64,000 nucleotides of DNA, from the NCBI GenBank assembly GCA_016946835.1, contig JACVTC010000039.1, positions 1,050,001 through 1,114,000 on the forward strand. The letters run 5' to 3'. The translations under genes and the position numbers were made by a program. This DNA comes from Neocallimastix lanati (nom. inval.). Taxonomy: Eukaryota; Neocallimastigomycota; Neocallimastigomycetes; Neocallimastigales; Neocallimastigaceae. Shown here one piece after another: positions 44,496-56,403 of this stretch. A model generated the notes under the pieces. It ran no database searches, was not told the origin of the DNA, and saw nothing but the letters and a program-made list of their open reading frames with translations. The stretch's first letter is position 1; each line of letters opens with the position of its first letter.

Positions 44496-45779
44496 TAATT
44501 ATTTTATTTCTCTTGATGTTATAATAATCATTTTAAATTAGTTTTAGAATCTTTTATTTTATTTTATTTTATTTAGAATATCTTTAATTATGAACTATTA
44601 TTATTTTATTATTTATTTGTTGAATAAAATAATAAATAATAAATAATAAATAATAGATAATAAACATTATTATTTTATTATTTATTTGTTGAATAAAATA
44701 ATAAATAATAGATAATAAACAAAGTATTTCATTAATTTACCTATCAATTAATTAGTATAAATATATTTACTATTATTTATTTTTTTGGGTAATAAGAGTA
44801 AAAAGTTTTAAAAATAAATATTAATATACTATAAATAATAATTGAAGTATATTCAATGGATATAATGTAAAATAATATACAGATAATTTAAATATATATA
44901 TATATAAAAATTTATACTTCTTTTGAACTATTTATACAACAAAAAAAAAGAGGTTTTTTTTTTCTTTCTTTTTTTTTGTATCTATTTTATAATAATAAAT
45001 AAAAAAATAATAAAAAGTAGGGTATAAAATAAAACTACAAAAATTAAAATAAAAATAATATTTTTTTTGTTATTCTATTTCAATATTAAATTTTTTTTTT
45101 CTTGTTTTTTAACTTTTTTTTATAGATAAAATTTATAAATTTTGATATCATTTTTTTTTTTCTATTTAAATTAATATATGACTTCCCCTATTAATGAATA
45201 TAATTCTATTTAAAATGATATACAATAATAAAAAAAAAAAGGAAAGGAGTGTAATAAATAAATAAATAAATAAATAAATATAAATATAAATATATAAAAC
45301 ACTTTAAAAAAAAAAAAAAAAAACTTTATATAATCGATATATCGATATATTATTTATATATTATCACTTTAGGATTTATTTATAACTTATCGATTCATCC
45401 ATTTATTATTATAAAACGAAAAAGAAAAAAAATTTTTTTTATTATTCATGTAACAATTATAAATTAAAAAATAAATTTTTTTTTTTCATTATTTATTATT
45501 TATCATATACTATAAATATATATAATTAAAAAATAAATAAAAATAAAGTTATAATAAATAAAAAATAAAAAAATATCCATTTATTTTAGAATAATTATAA
45601 AGTGAATTATTATATATATATTTTTAATTAAGAGGTTGAAACTTTCTATATATGGTAAATATTAATTATATAGATGACATAAACTTTAAAATAAAAAAAA
45701 AAAAAAATGGAAAGAAAAAAATATTTAAAAAATAATTTTTTTAATAACTGAATATTATCTATGGAATAATATTATATAA

Positions 45780-46165
45780 AATAACCACAAATATAAAAAT
45801 AAAATATAAAACAAATATAAAATAAATAAATATAAAATAAATAAATATAAAATAAATAAATATAAAAATGAATATAAATAAAAATAAAATAAATAAATAT
45901 AAAAATAAATATAAAATAAGTAAATATAAAAATAAATATAAGTGAAAATAATATAAATAAAAATAAATTTAAAAATAAATATAAATAAAAATAATATAAA
46001 ATAAATAAATATAAAAATAAATATAAATAAAAATAATATAAAATAAGTAAATATAAAAATAAATATAAGTGAAAATAATATAAAATTAATAAATATAAAA
46101 ATAAATATAAAAATAATATAAAATAAATAAATATAAAAATAAAGATAAAAATAAATAATAAAATA
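45780..46165. repeat. Imperfect minisatellite of ATAAATATAAAAATAAATAT-like units
   Basis: Roughly 385 bases of degenerate repeats, including longer near-repeats containing aagtaaatataaaaataaat and aagtgaaaataatataaa that recur two to three times. Confidence 0.8.
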
Positions 46166-46805
46166 TATATTACATAAAAAAAAAGATTTATTTTAATTAA
46201 ATTGTTAAATCTAAAACTTTTATGTATATAAAAAAGGTATCATTATATTCTAATATACGTTATTCATATATTATTTAATTACACAAAATCAATGATATTA
46301 TCTGAATACTGTTTTTAATTATTATTTATTTATTGTATTTATTTATTTTATTAATTTATTTTTTTTTAATTTATAAATATAGAATTAGTTAATAAAGGAG
46401 AATAACCTATAAAATTTAATTAAAATCAATAAAATAAAAATAAATAAAAAATAAATAAAAATAAAAATAAAATAAAAATAAAAGTAGAATAAAAAGATAG
46501 GTTATGAATATTATTAAGTACATATTAAAATAAAATAGTGAAATACAATAAAAGAGAAAAGTATTAATAAAAATGAAAAATAAAAAAAACATAAATAAAA
46601 TAAATAAATAAATAACCGAAACATTAAACCATTTTTCCTTTTTATTTTTTCCTTTTATTATTATTTTTAATTTATATTTATATTATATATATATATATAT
46701 TTTATTTTTATTTAATATTTTATTTTTATTTAATATTTGGTTATTATTTAATATTTGTATTTTTTTAATTAGTAATAATGAAAAAATTTTTTGTATTATT
46801 TCTTA

Positions 46806-46870
46806 CGCCAATCATCTTAAAAATAGTCACTTTAACCAATCAAAATTTTAAACACGTGGTTAATTCAAGA
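46806..46870. promoter_or_regulatory. Orphan CCAAT/E-box island
   Basis: Two CCAAT pentamers (46808-46812 and 46836-46840) and a CACGTG hexamer (46853-46858) lie within 50 bases. A TTAACCA/TGGTTAA inverted pair brackets the last two. No gene is visible within several kilobases, so this may be a decayed promoter or chance. Confidence 0.25.
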
Positions 46871-48475
46871 TTTATTAAATATTGGAAATAAATAAATAAA
46901 AAGGAGAGGATAGATTTTATATATAATGCATAATAAATAATATAAAGTATAGATATATTAACATATATTAAATTTAAATATTAAAAATAAATGATAATGA
47001 AAAAAAAAAAAAAGAACTGTGAATGCAAAAAGAATCTTTTTTTTCATTTTATTTTTATTTTTTATTATATTTTTATTTACTTTAAAAAGAAGAGAAATAA
47101 ATATAAAAAAAATATATATAATAATAAATAAAATAATAATAAAAAAATAATAATATTAATCAATCAATAAAAAAAAGTAAATATTCAATTTTTCAAAAAA
47201 AAAAGTTTTAATGGATTGATGTATTATTTAATAATTATTTAATTTTGTTTATACATTAATCTATAATTTTAGATAAATATTTATTATTTTTATATTTGAC
47301 TTAAAAGTAATTCCTTTATTTTTATTTATTATTTTTTTTTATTTTTAATTAAATAAAAAATAAAATAAATTGTTAAAATAAAATAATTATAAATAAAAAA
47401 AAATGTATAGAATTAAAGGATTAAAAATCCTTTAATAATAATACTCTTTTTTATAATTAAATATTAATAATAATACTATTTTTTTATAATTAAAATTTTA
47501 ATTATTTATTAGTTAAAATTTTATTATTACTATTTTTTTTTTTAATTATATACTATTTAATTATTTATTTTATTTTAATTATATACATTTTAATTATGAT
47601 TAAATTAGTATTTAATTAGTACCTAAACCAACTTAATTTGTATTTAATTAGTCAACTTTTTTTTTTTTGCTTTTTAATTAGTGATGATTAAAAAATTAAT
47701 TATTTATTATTTTAATTATATACTATTTAATTATTTTAATAATTATTTTAATTATTTATTTTAATTATATACTATTTAATAATTATTTATTTTAATTATA
47801 TACAATTTAAAAATTATTTTAATAATTATTTTAATTATTATTTTAATTATATACTATTTAATTATAATTAAATATTTAATTAGTCAAAAAAAAATAATAA
47901 AAAATAAAAACACTTTTATTAACGTTTTTTTTTTAATAATTAATTAAATAGAAAAAAAAAAATTTAAAAAGTTCTCATTCGTTAATTTCAGTTGTTTATT
48001 TCTTTTTACTTAATTGGATTAAATTTTTTATGTTAAAATGAATGATTTGATTTGATTTGATTATATATTATCTATCATATATTATTTAATTATTATATAT
48101 TCAATTATTATATACTATTTATTATTTATTATTTATTATTTATTTATTTATTAATTATTATTTATTCATTTATTAATTATTATTTATTCATTTATTAATT
48201 ATTATTTATTATTTATTATTTATTATTCATTTATTTATTTATTATTCAATTATTATTTTATTATTCAATTGAATTAAAAAATAATTTAAATCGTATAAAA
48301 AAAAAGAACAATACAAAAAAAAAAAATAAAATAAACTTAATATATTTGAGTGACGTAACATCAACATAAAAAAAATTATTTATTTATATATATACTTATT
48401 TATTAATTTATATATATTTATTTAATATTTATTTATTTATTTAAATAATTGTTTTTTATTTGGAAAAGTTCATAT

Positions 48476-48640
48476 TATATATAAAAGGGTGAAGAATTTT
48501 ATCATTTTCTAATTCATTCCGATTACTCAATACGGACTTGAACATATTTGAATTCTACTTTATCTTTTAGGCTTCTTTTAAAATAGATATGGCTAAGCTT
48601 TATGTATATCATTACAATTAAAATGGATTTGCATAATATT
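48476..48640 (+). promoter_or_regulatory. Orphan TATA-like island
   Basis: TATATAAAAGGG at 48478-48489 is a canonical-looking TATA element. It is followed by about 120 bases of unusually complex sequence, a tatcttttag acceptor-like motif (48561-48570) and an 11-codon frame, stop included, from ATG 48589-48591 (MAKLYVYHYN). No protein of usable length follows. Possibly the remnant of a gene or element. Confidence 0.25.
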
Positions 48641-49982
48641 TATATATATATTTATTTATTTATTTATTTATTTATATTTATTTGTTTATTTATATTTATT
48701 TATATTTATTTTTGTTTATGGTCATATTTTATTTTATTTTTTTTATTTTATTTTTTTTTTTAATTTAAAAATAATTTAAATCGAAAGAATTTAACTCGAT
48801 AAATATGGAAAAAAATAAATTAAAAAAAAATTTTTTTTATTTTTGTGTTCTGTGTTTTGTGTTAATGTAATTTTTTTTTTTTAAATTTTTTTTTTAATTT
48901 TTTTTTTTATAAAAATTTTTTTTTAAAATTTTTTTTGTATATGTGCAAAATTAATCTAACCTTTTTTATTAATGTTTATTAAATAATTGTTTAAAGGATA
49001 ATATATTAATAATAGAATGAAAAATAATATAAAAATATATTATGAAATACAAAAAAAAAGTTAAAAAAAAATATTTGTCTATGGGAACATATAGATTATA
49101 TTAATAAATAAATAAATAAAAAATTAATTAACTAAATAATTAAGTGTAAATAATAATAAATAACTAAATAAATAAAAATCATTAGTAATTAAAGTGTAAA
49201 ATAAATAAATAAATAAATACATATAGCAAATCAATTATGGAGAAGGAGAAGGATTAATAATAACTAACTATTTTTTTTATTTTATTTTATTTTTTTTTTT
49301 TAATTTATATTTTTCTTTTAAAGATTTTTCATTATATCATATATCCTATATCATTAATAATTAATAATGAAATATTATGAACCTAGTCATTTATTATTGA
49401 TATTATGATAATTAATTTTTTAATATTTTTTTTTTTTTTTTTTTTTTGGACATTTTATTATTTCTATGAACTAATGAAAAGGTTGTTTTGAGGAAATGGT
49501 TTTCCTCTTTTTTTATGGAAAATAATAAAACATGTATATAAATATGTATAAAGGATTTCTTTTAAAAAATAAATGAATAATTAATAATAGTACATAATAC
49601 ATAATACATAATACACAATAAATAATAATAACTTTTTAAATTAATAATAAAAAAAAAAAAATTAGAATAGTTAATTTTTTATACATATAATATATTATTT
49701 ATATAATTGCCTCAACTATAATAATAATAATAATAAAAAAAAAAAAAAAGATTTTATAAATATATATTAGTATTACAAGATATAGGTTGATTTGAGTTAT
49801 TCATATTTCAATAATCGACTTTTTTTTTTTTTTTATAATGTGACAGTTAACCATTGTATTTTTTTTTTTTTTTTTTTTTATATTGATTGATTTATATATA
49901 TACAAAAAAATAAATAATAATAATTAAATATACATATAATAAATTAAAATCTTATTCCTTGATTTATTTATTTAATTTTTTA

Positions 49983-50034
<52 letters not shown>

Positions 50035-50207
50035 TGATAGGTAGATAGGTATTCAATATCCATAAAAAACGAAAACGATAAAATTGTATTTATTATCTTC
50101 TAGTATAAATTATTTTAATAATGATTCATTTATGTATTTAAAATAATAATAATAATAATAATAATGTTTTTTTTTTTTTTTTTTTATTATCATTAACATC
50201 TTTATAA

Positions 50208-50240
<33 letters not shown>

Positions 50241-50795
50241 ATGATAAAACAAAGTTTGAATAAATGAAAATTATATTATTTTCGAAAATATTATTTTTTT
50301 TTTTATTTTACTTTTTTTATTTTTCAACTAAAAATAAAATAAAACATAAAAATAAAAATAAACATAAAAATAAAAAAAATAAAAAAATAAATAATATATA
50401 TTAATTATTTAATTAATAAATATATATAATAAATCAATGGGAGTTGACATGCGTCATATCACTTCAATTTAGATCTCTTTACTACATATATGTAACTTTT
50501 ATATAGATATACATATATATATAGAAAGATATGTAAATGATGATATAATTTTTTTCTTTTTTAAATAATTATTATTTCATAAGTAATTTTTTTTTCTTTA
50601 TTTTTATTTTTGTTTAGATAACCTTCCTTCTCTTTACTTTTGAAACTTTTTTTTTTGTAGTTTATAACGTTGAACTTTATGTATACATATATATATATAT
50701 ATATATATATTTTTTTTATTTTATTTTATTTTATTTTTTTTGTTAGTTCATTTAACTTTAATTCCTCGAATTTTTGAATTATTTGATATTCTTTT

Positions 50796-50830
<35 letters not shown>

Positions 50831-50869
50831 TTAAATTTAATTTATTTTATTTTATTTCTAACTATGCGG

Positions 50870-53317
50870 TTTATTATTGTGAATAAACTGAACTTATAAT
50901 TGTTGATATAGACCTGATATTTATGAGAACTATTATGCTTTTTTTCTATTTTTATAGAATAGAAATATAATAGTAGGTAGTCTGTATTTATATTTAGAAG
51001 AAAGAAGATGTTTTAGAATATAAAATAATAAAAAATATTAATAAAAAAATTATTTTATTGAACTATCAAAAGATAATTATATTTGTATTTTATATCCATA
51101 TAGTTGCATCGTCCTTTTTTTGATTTTCATTTTCAGCTATATCCTTACATGGTTTTATTATCTATTCTAATAATAATTCTAATGTTTTTGTTGAATATTT
51201 CTTTAACTAATCTTCTTATCCATATAGCTTGCTTGGCACATTCTATAAAGCTAGAGTATTCGGCTTCTGTGGTTGATAAGACTATATTTTTCTGAGTAAT
51301 GGATTTCCATGATATTGGACCATTTCCTAAATACAAAAAAAATATATATCCTGAAGTGAATCTTCTTTTAATCTCATCACTAACGAAATCTGCATCATAA
51401 TAAGCGACTTTAAAAATTTTTTCCTTTTCCTTATAATGAATTAAATAGTCCTTTGTACTTTTAGGATATTTTAATATTTGAATACCAGCTTCCATATTAG
51501 CTTTTTTTGTTGGATTCTCAGAAAATCTTGCAGCTTGATTTACTTGCAAATGCTATATCTGGTCTTTGCTTTTGTTGATACATATAATGAGAGATCCAAT
51601 TCATCTTTTATTAATAAATCAGTTTTGTTCAATTTTCTTAGAGTTTTCTCTATCTTCTAACTTTGAATGAATACATGGTATTCTGGTTATTTTTAGTATC
51701 GTTTATATTATAAGTTGATTAGCATCTTCTTCAATTAATTTTGTAACCTTTTATTTGTTTTAATTATATCATATTGTTTCCAATAATTTTTTTTTTTGCT
51801 GCTTTATCTGTGGATACTTTGTATTTATTTTTTATCTTTTGAAACAATTTTGGTAATTTCTTTATTCTCTCCTTTAATTACTATACCATCATCATAGAGT
51901 TGTTAGTGTAATAAGCATAATTTATTATTTTTGATATTTACCAAATAAACAACAATCTGTATCTGTATTATATTGAATTAACCCAATTTTTCTTAAGAAG
52001 ACTGGAGATTTCCCAAAAAAATCATTGTCTTCCAGCTTGTTTGAGTCCATAGAGAGCCTTCCATAATAATCCTGATTTTTCCGCAATTCAAAATTTTTAT
52101 TACCGATTGATTGGAATTTGAACATACAATTTTCTCATCTAGATTTCTAGATTAGCGTTCAAATGGTGCAGCCTTAATATCGATTTGTCTTAAATCCCAT
52201 TTATCTATAGATACAATAGCAATTATTAATCTAAAATTATCCATTTCCATTTTTGTAGAAGAATAGATGCAAGTATAATCAACTCCTTTAATTTATCGAA
52301 AACCTTTGACGACCAATCTTGCTTTATATATACCATTATCTTTTTTTTAGAGTAAAAACTCAATTAATATTGGGTGGTGGAATACCTTTTGGGGAATATT
52401 TTTGTTTTTCACAATTTTCATAACACTATTTCCATATAAATTTTGTCATTCTTTGTTAATTGCATCTTTCCCATTTGTCCGTATTTATTTGAATTCATAG
52501 CTTTTTTCATAGTTCTTTGGAATTAACGTATTGTAATATTATTACCTTTTTATTTCTCTTGCGTCTTTCGTTTTCATCTGAATCTGTTTTCCTCTCAAAA
52601 AAAAAAAAAAAAATGTTTTAGCCCATTTATTCTAATGTCTGATTAATTCTTTCAGCAGCGTCCATTTTGTTGGGGATTACCTGGTGTAGAACGATTAAAT
52701 ATCATTCCATTATTTTTTTTTTTTTTTTTTTAAGATAATTTATAAAATTTATAAAATTAGAGTGGTTTATTATTCTAAACCGTTTATCAGATCGATCTTA
52801 CTTTTTTTTTTTTATAAATCTAGATTGTAATTACAAGTTATATTTTTTCATAAGTTTATGAAATTCAATAAATTTTTTGTACTGTTTCAAGATTATTATG
52901 TTTCAGTAACTAGACCACCCATCATTTTCTACTGAAATTCATCATTGAATGTTTATATAATATTTATTTGTATTCACTAAAGGATGGTGGTGAAGGCTTT
53001 AGTGGTCCGACGATATCCAGAATGAACGACTTGTAATGGTGAAGGCTTTAGTGGTCCGACGATATCCAGAATGAACGACTTGTAATGGTGAAGGCTTTAG
53101 TGGTCCGACGATATCCAGAATGAATGACTTGTAATGGTGAAGGCTTTAGTGGTCCGACGATATCCAGAATGAACGGCTTGTAATGGTGAAGAACTTTTTA
53201 TATTGATTGTTTTCTTGAATGGTTTTTTTTTTTTTTTTTTTTTTTTTTTGAGTTTACTTATTTTGCAATCTTCACAATTTATATTATCATTCTTTTCTTC
53301 CTTAAATGTTTGTTATT

Positions 53318-53372
<55 letters not shown>

Positions 53373-53900
53373 TTTTTTGAAGATTTTGATTGTCATAGTG
53401 ACCTAATCTAGCATGCCATAATTTTTTATGTCAACATTGTTTATATTATAATCTATATATATATATATATTTTTTTCATTGGGCTTGTATTTTAAAGTAA
53501 AAAAAAAAAAGAAGGTTTCATCATTTGTATATATAAAGTATAGTAATTAGTTTATTATTTTTTAAATATTTGGAGTCTTTCTTTCTTTATTGTTACACAT
53601 TTCCATTACTAATTTAAAGCCTTTTTTTCTTACATAGATAATGAGTGGAAATTAAATTATTTTGTATATATGTTTGGGGCATAAAATACTTCTTCAATAG
53701 AAAAAAAAAATTATTTATTTTTTATATATTCCTTTGTACATACCCTTTTTTTTTTTGTATATTCTATCGAATTGTCCGTTTGTGTATGTAATTCCCTCTA
53801 TTAGTAACTTGTTCAATGTTTGATGATATTTTTAGTATTTTTAGATAAGTTGATTCCTGTTCTAGGTGTAGTATAATGTTCAATGTAATTAAACGCATAA
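50870..53900 (-). mobile_element. Ty1/copia LTR retrotransposon fossil (broken)
   Basis: On the minus strand, from high to low coordinates, one sees traces of the GAG-pre-integrase region (about 53.4 kb), the start of the integrase core (about 53.0-53.2 kb), reverse-transcriptase-like sequence (about 51.7-52.5 kb) and the RNase H end (51145-51549, with copia hallmarks such as VNQAARFSENPTKK, SGYIFFL, PISWKS and LSTTEAEYSSF). Integrase ahead of reverse transcriptase is the copia order. The element is clearly broken, with many interruptions, and is not capable of coding as it stands. Long terminal repeats are not securely identified; the more complex sequence at 50.87-51.09 kb could be part of the 3' one. 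The outer limits are approximate. Age appears moderate: motifs are still readable but the frame is decayed. Confidence 0.8.
52989..53190. repeat. 49-bp tandem repeat array (4 copies plus a stub) inside the copia fossil
   Basis: Units start at 52989, 53038, 53087 and 53136, followed by a 6-base stub. Each begins ggtgaaggctttagtggtcc and includes gacgatatccagaatgaa. Copies are identical except for one or two bases, so the array arose recently compared with the decay of the surrounding element. It is by far the most G+C-rich tandem repeat in the window. Confidence 0.95.
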
Positions 53901-54107
53901 CTGTGATATTTAACAATTTAAATAATATACTTTTAAATATTTAAATTTTGTAATTTCAAATTATAAGTTTAAATAAATAAATAAATAAATAAATAAAAAA
54001 AAAAAAAAAAGAATAAAAGATAAAAAGATATTAAAATGTATATGTATAATGAAAGAAAAATACATTTATTTTATAAAATAATATTACTATTAATTAAAAA
54101 AAAAAAA

Positions 54108-54248
54108 ATTGTTATACTTGGAACTTGGAACTACTCCAAAATTTTCTTTAAATATCATACCACAAAAAAAAATTGAATGGACAGACTCAAGAATTAAGAA
54201 ATTATTAATACTTTAACAAATGTCAATCACCAAGATTATTGAACATTC

Positions 54249-54279
<31 letters not shown>

Positions 54280-54420
54280 AGATCAAAAAAAAAAAGATCA
54301 AAAAAAAAAAAAAATAATAATAATAATAAATTAGACTTATTTTAAAGATTGATATAAGGCTGGAAGGTTTAGCAGAGGAAAAAAAAAAAAAAAAAAACTT
54401 TTTGTACATTTCTTTTTCTT
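54108..54420 (+). pseudogene. Pseudogene of exon 1 of the M3 peptidase gene
   Basis: Aligns along its whole length with exon 1 of the M3 peptidase at 59821-60042. Matches include ccaaaattttctttaaatat, ttgaatgg, ttattaatactt, ttagactta and the end tttttgtaca. The start codon position reads ATT, there is a short tandem duplication of ggaactt, the middle has been replaced by an expanded A tract with aaaagatcaa repeats, several indels break the frame, and the splice donor GT is AT. The first part of the following intron also appears to be included. Same orientation as the functional gene, 5.7 kb away, so it derives from a DNA-level tandem duplication and not from retroposition. Confidence 0.88.
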
Positions 54421-55116
54421 ATAAAAAAAATATTTGTTTTTTTTTTTTTTTATTTCATTGATAATTTAATATTTAAAATTTTAAATTTTATTAAAAAACG
54501 ATTAAATAATGATTAAAAAAAATAATATATAAAATATTTATATATATAAATAATATATATAAAACTAAACTAGTATAATTAATAATATGTGTTTATTAAT
54601 TATTAGTATTGTTTATAAAATTATTTTATTTTTATTTGTAGTTTACGTTAAATATATTAAAAACTATTATTTATATACTTAAAGGGTAAATATAAATAAT
54701 AAAGGTCACTTTACAAGTACTTTAACGAAGTAATAAAGTGATCTCGTTTGTATATATTTTTCTTTAAACTGGAGGGTTTGGGGTGAAATTTATCAATAAT
54801 GATAAATTGATTTTATTATAACAAATAAATAATAATTTCTTATATAAAAGATTACAGATATACTTTTTTTTTTTTTTTTTTTTTATAAAAAAATAAATTT
54901 TAAAAGAAAATTATGATATTGTATTCATTAATAATGATAAATAAACAATAATATCTTTAAAGATTGTGGAAGTTTTATATTTTTTATTATTTATTAATAG
55001 ACCAAATTTTATAATTTTATTTCATATTTTCTTTAAAAATTTAAAATAATCTTTTATTTAAATTCTTTTATAATAGCATATTAAATTTTTAATAAAAAAA
55101 GTTAATAAAGAATTTC

Positions 55117-55149
<33 letters not shown>
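54421..55149. other. Intergenic DNA with a nested hairpin at 54703-54744
   Basis: No gene. An 11-bp stem (aggtcacttta with taaagtgatct, one G-T pair) encloses a smaller actt/aagt stem. Related short motifs (caataatgataaat) recur at about 54795 and 54930. A 28-base A tract ends at 55149, exactly where the next direct repeat begins. Confidence 0.5.
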
Positions 55150-55152
<3 letters not shown>

Positions 55153-55564
55153 ATGATAATTAGATAAAAAATCAACTAAATTAAAAAATTTTTTAAACTT
55201 TATTTTTTTTATCTTATTTATATATAAAAAAAAAAAATATTTAATATTGTTATGTCCAATTATAAAATTTTATATGAATATATTTTATATTCATCATCTA
55301 TCAAATATTTATATTTAATATATGAATAAAATGATAAAATTTAATACAACTAACTAAATTAAAAATTTATTTTAACTTTATTTTTTATCTTAATTTATAT
55401 TTTTAAGGTCTATTATTATAAATAATAATAATATGAATATTATAACAAAAAAAAAAAAAAAAAAAGTTAATGTCCAATTATATATTCTATATGAAGTGAT
55501 TATATAAAATCATCATCTTTTCAATTATTTATATTTATTATAGGAATAAATTAATTTTTTTTTA
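55150..55564. repeat. Direct repeat, copy 1 (415 bp)
   Basis: Nearly identical to 55914-56311. I can see one inserted base, one substitution, a 4-base indel and different A-tract lengths. Each copy itself consists of two diverged halves sharing the order caactaaattaaaaa, ttaactttattttt, atgtccaattata and a taggaataaa or tatgaataaa end, so an older ~190-200-bp duplication lies inside the younger one. Confidence 0.93.
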
Positions 55565-55913
55565 TGTTAGAAATAAAGTTTAATATATGAATATTATTCT
55601 TGTTATTAAACAAAATAACATAAAAAAAAATTTTATGTATAAATATTATAAATTATTAGGATATTAACTATTATATAAATTGTAATATGGCGCATGTATG
55701 ACGTACATAAAACGTTTATGTAATAACACATAAAATAAAATTGTGATATAATTAAAATTTATGTAGTAAAAAATACATATAAAAAAATATTAAAAATAAT
55801 TATTAAAAAGTAGTTAACTATAATTATAAATAAATAAATAAAATTATTAATAAAATAATAAATAAAATTTGAAATTACGAAATTTGAAGTGTGAATTCTA
55901 ATAGTTATGATAA

Positions 55914-56311
55914 TTAGATAAAAAATTCAACTAAATTAAAAAATTTTTTAAACTTTATTTTTTTTATCTTATTTATATATAAAAAAAAAAAATATTTAAT
56001 ATTGTTATGTCCAATTATAAAATTTTATATGAATATATTTTATATTCATCATCTATCAAATATTTATATTTAATATAGGAATAAAATGATAAAATTTAAT
56101 ACAACTAAATTAAAAATTTATTTTAACTTTATTTTTTATCTTAATTTATATTTTTAAGGTCTATTATTATAAATAATAATAATATGAATATTATAACAAA
56201 AAAAAAAAAAAAGTTAATGTCCAATTATATATTCTATATGAAGTGATTATATAAAATCATCATCTTTTCAATTATTTATATTTATTATAGGAATAAATTA
56301 ATTTTTTTTTA
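55914..56311. repeat. Direct repeat, copy 2 (398 bp), directly upstream of the TLDc gene
   Basis: Second copy of the 55150-55564 repeat, 764 bases downstream in the same orientation and ending about 90 bases before the TLDc start codon. The space between copies (55565-55913) is unrelated A+T-rich DNA containing a slightly more complex stretch near 55685-55735. The copy probably forms part of the promoter or 5' untranslated region of the TLDc gene. Confidence 0.93.
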
Positions 56312-56326
56312 CCTTTATATTTTCTA

Positions 56327-56358
<32 letters not shown>

Positions 56359-56403
56359 ACTTTTTTTCTTTTTTATTTAAAATATAATCTATAGTTAAAG
56401 AAA

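Larger units (their letters stand above)
37718..50870. other. Gene-free A+T-rich DNA, right part
   Basis: No gene recognised. Contains a long inverted repeat (39675-39795), several tandem arrays (40310-40560, 43199-43272, 43500-43760, 44375-44495, 45780-46165), a small hairpin (47412-47436), an island with CCAAT and CACGTG motifs (46806-46870) and an island with a TATA-like element (48476-48640). All longer open frames are Ile/Tyr/Phe/Lys-rich by composition only. Confidence 0.6.
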
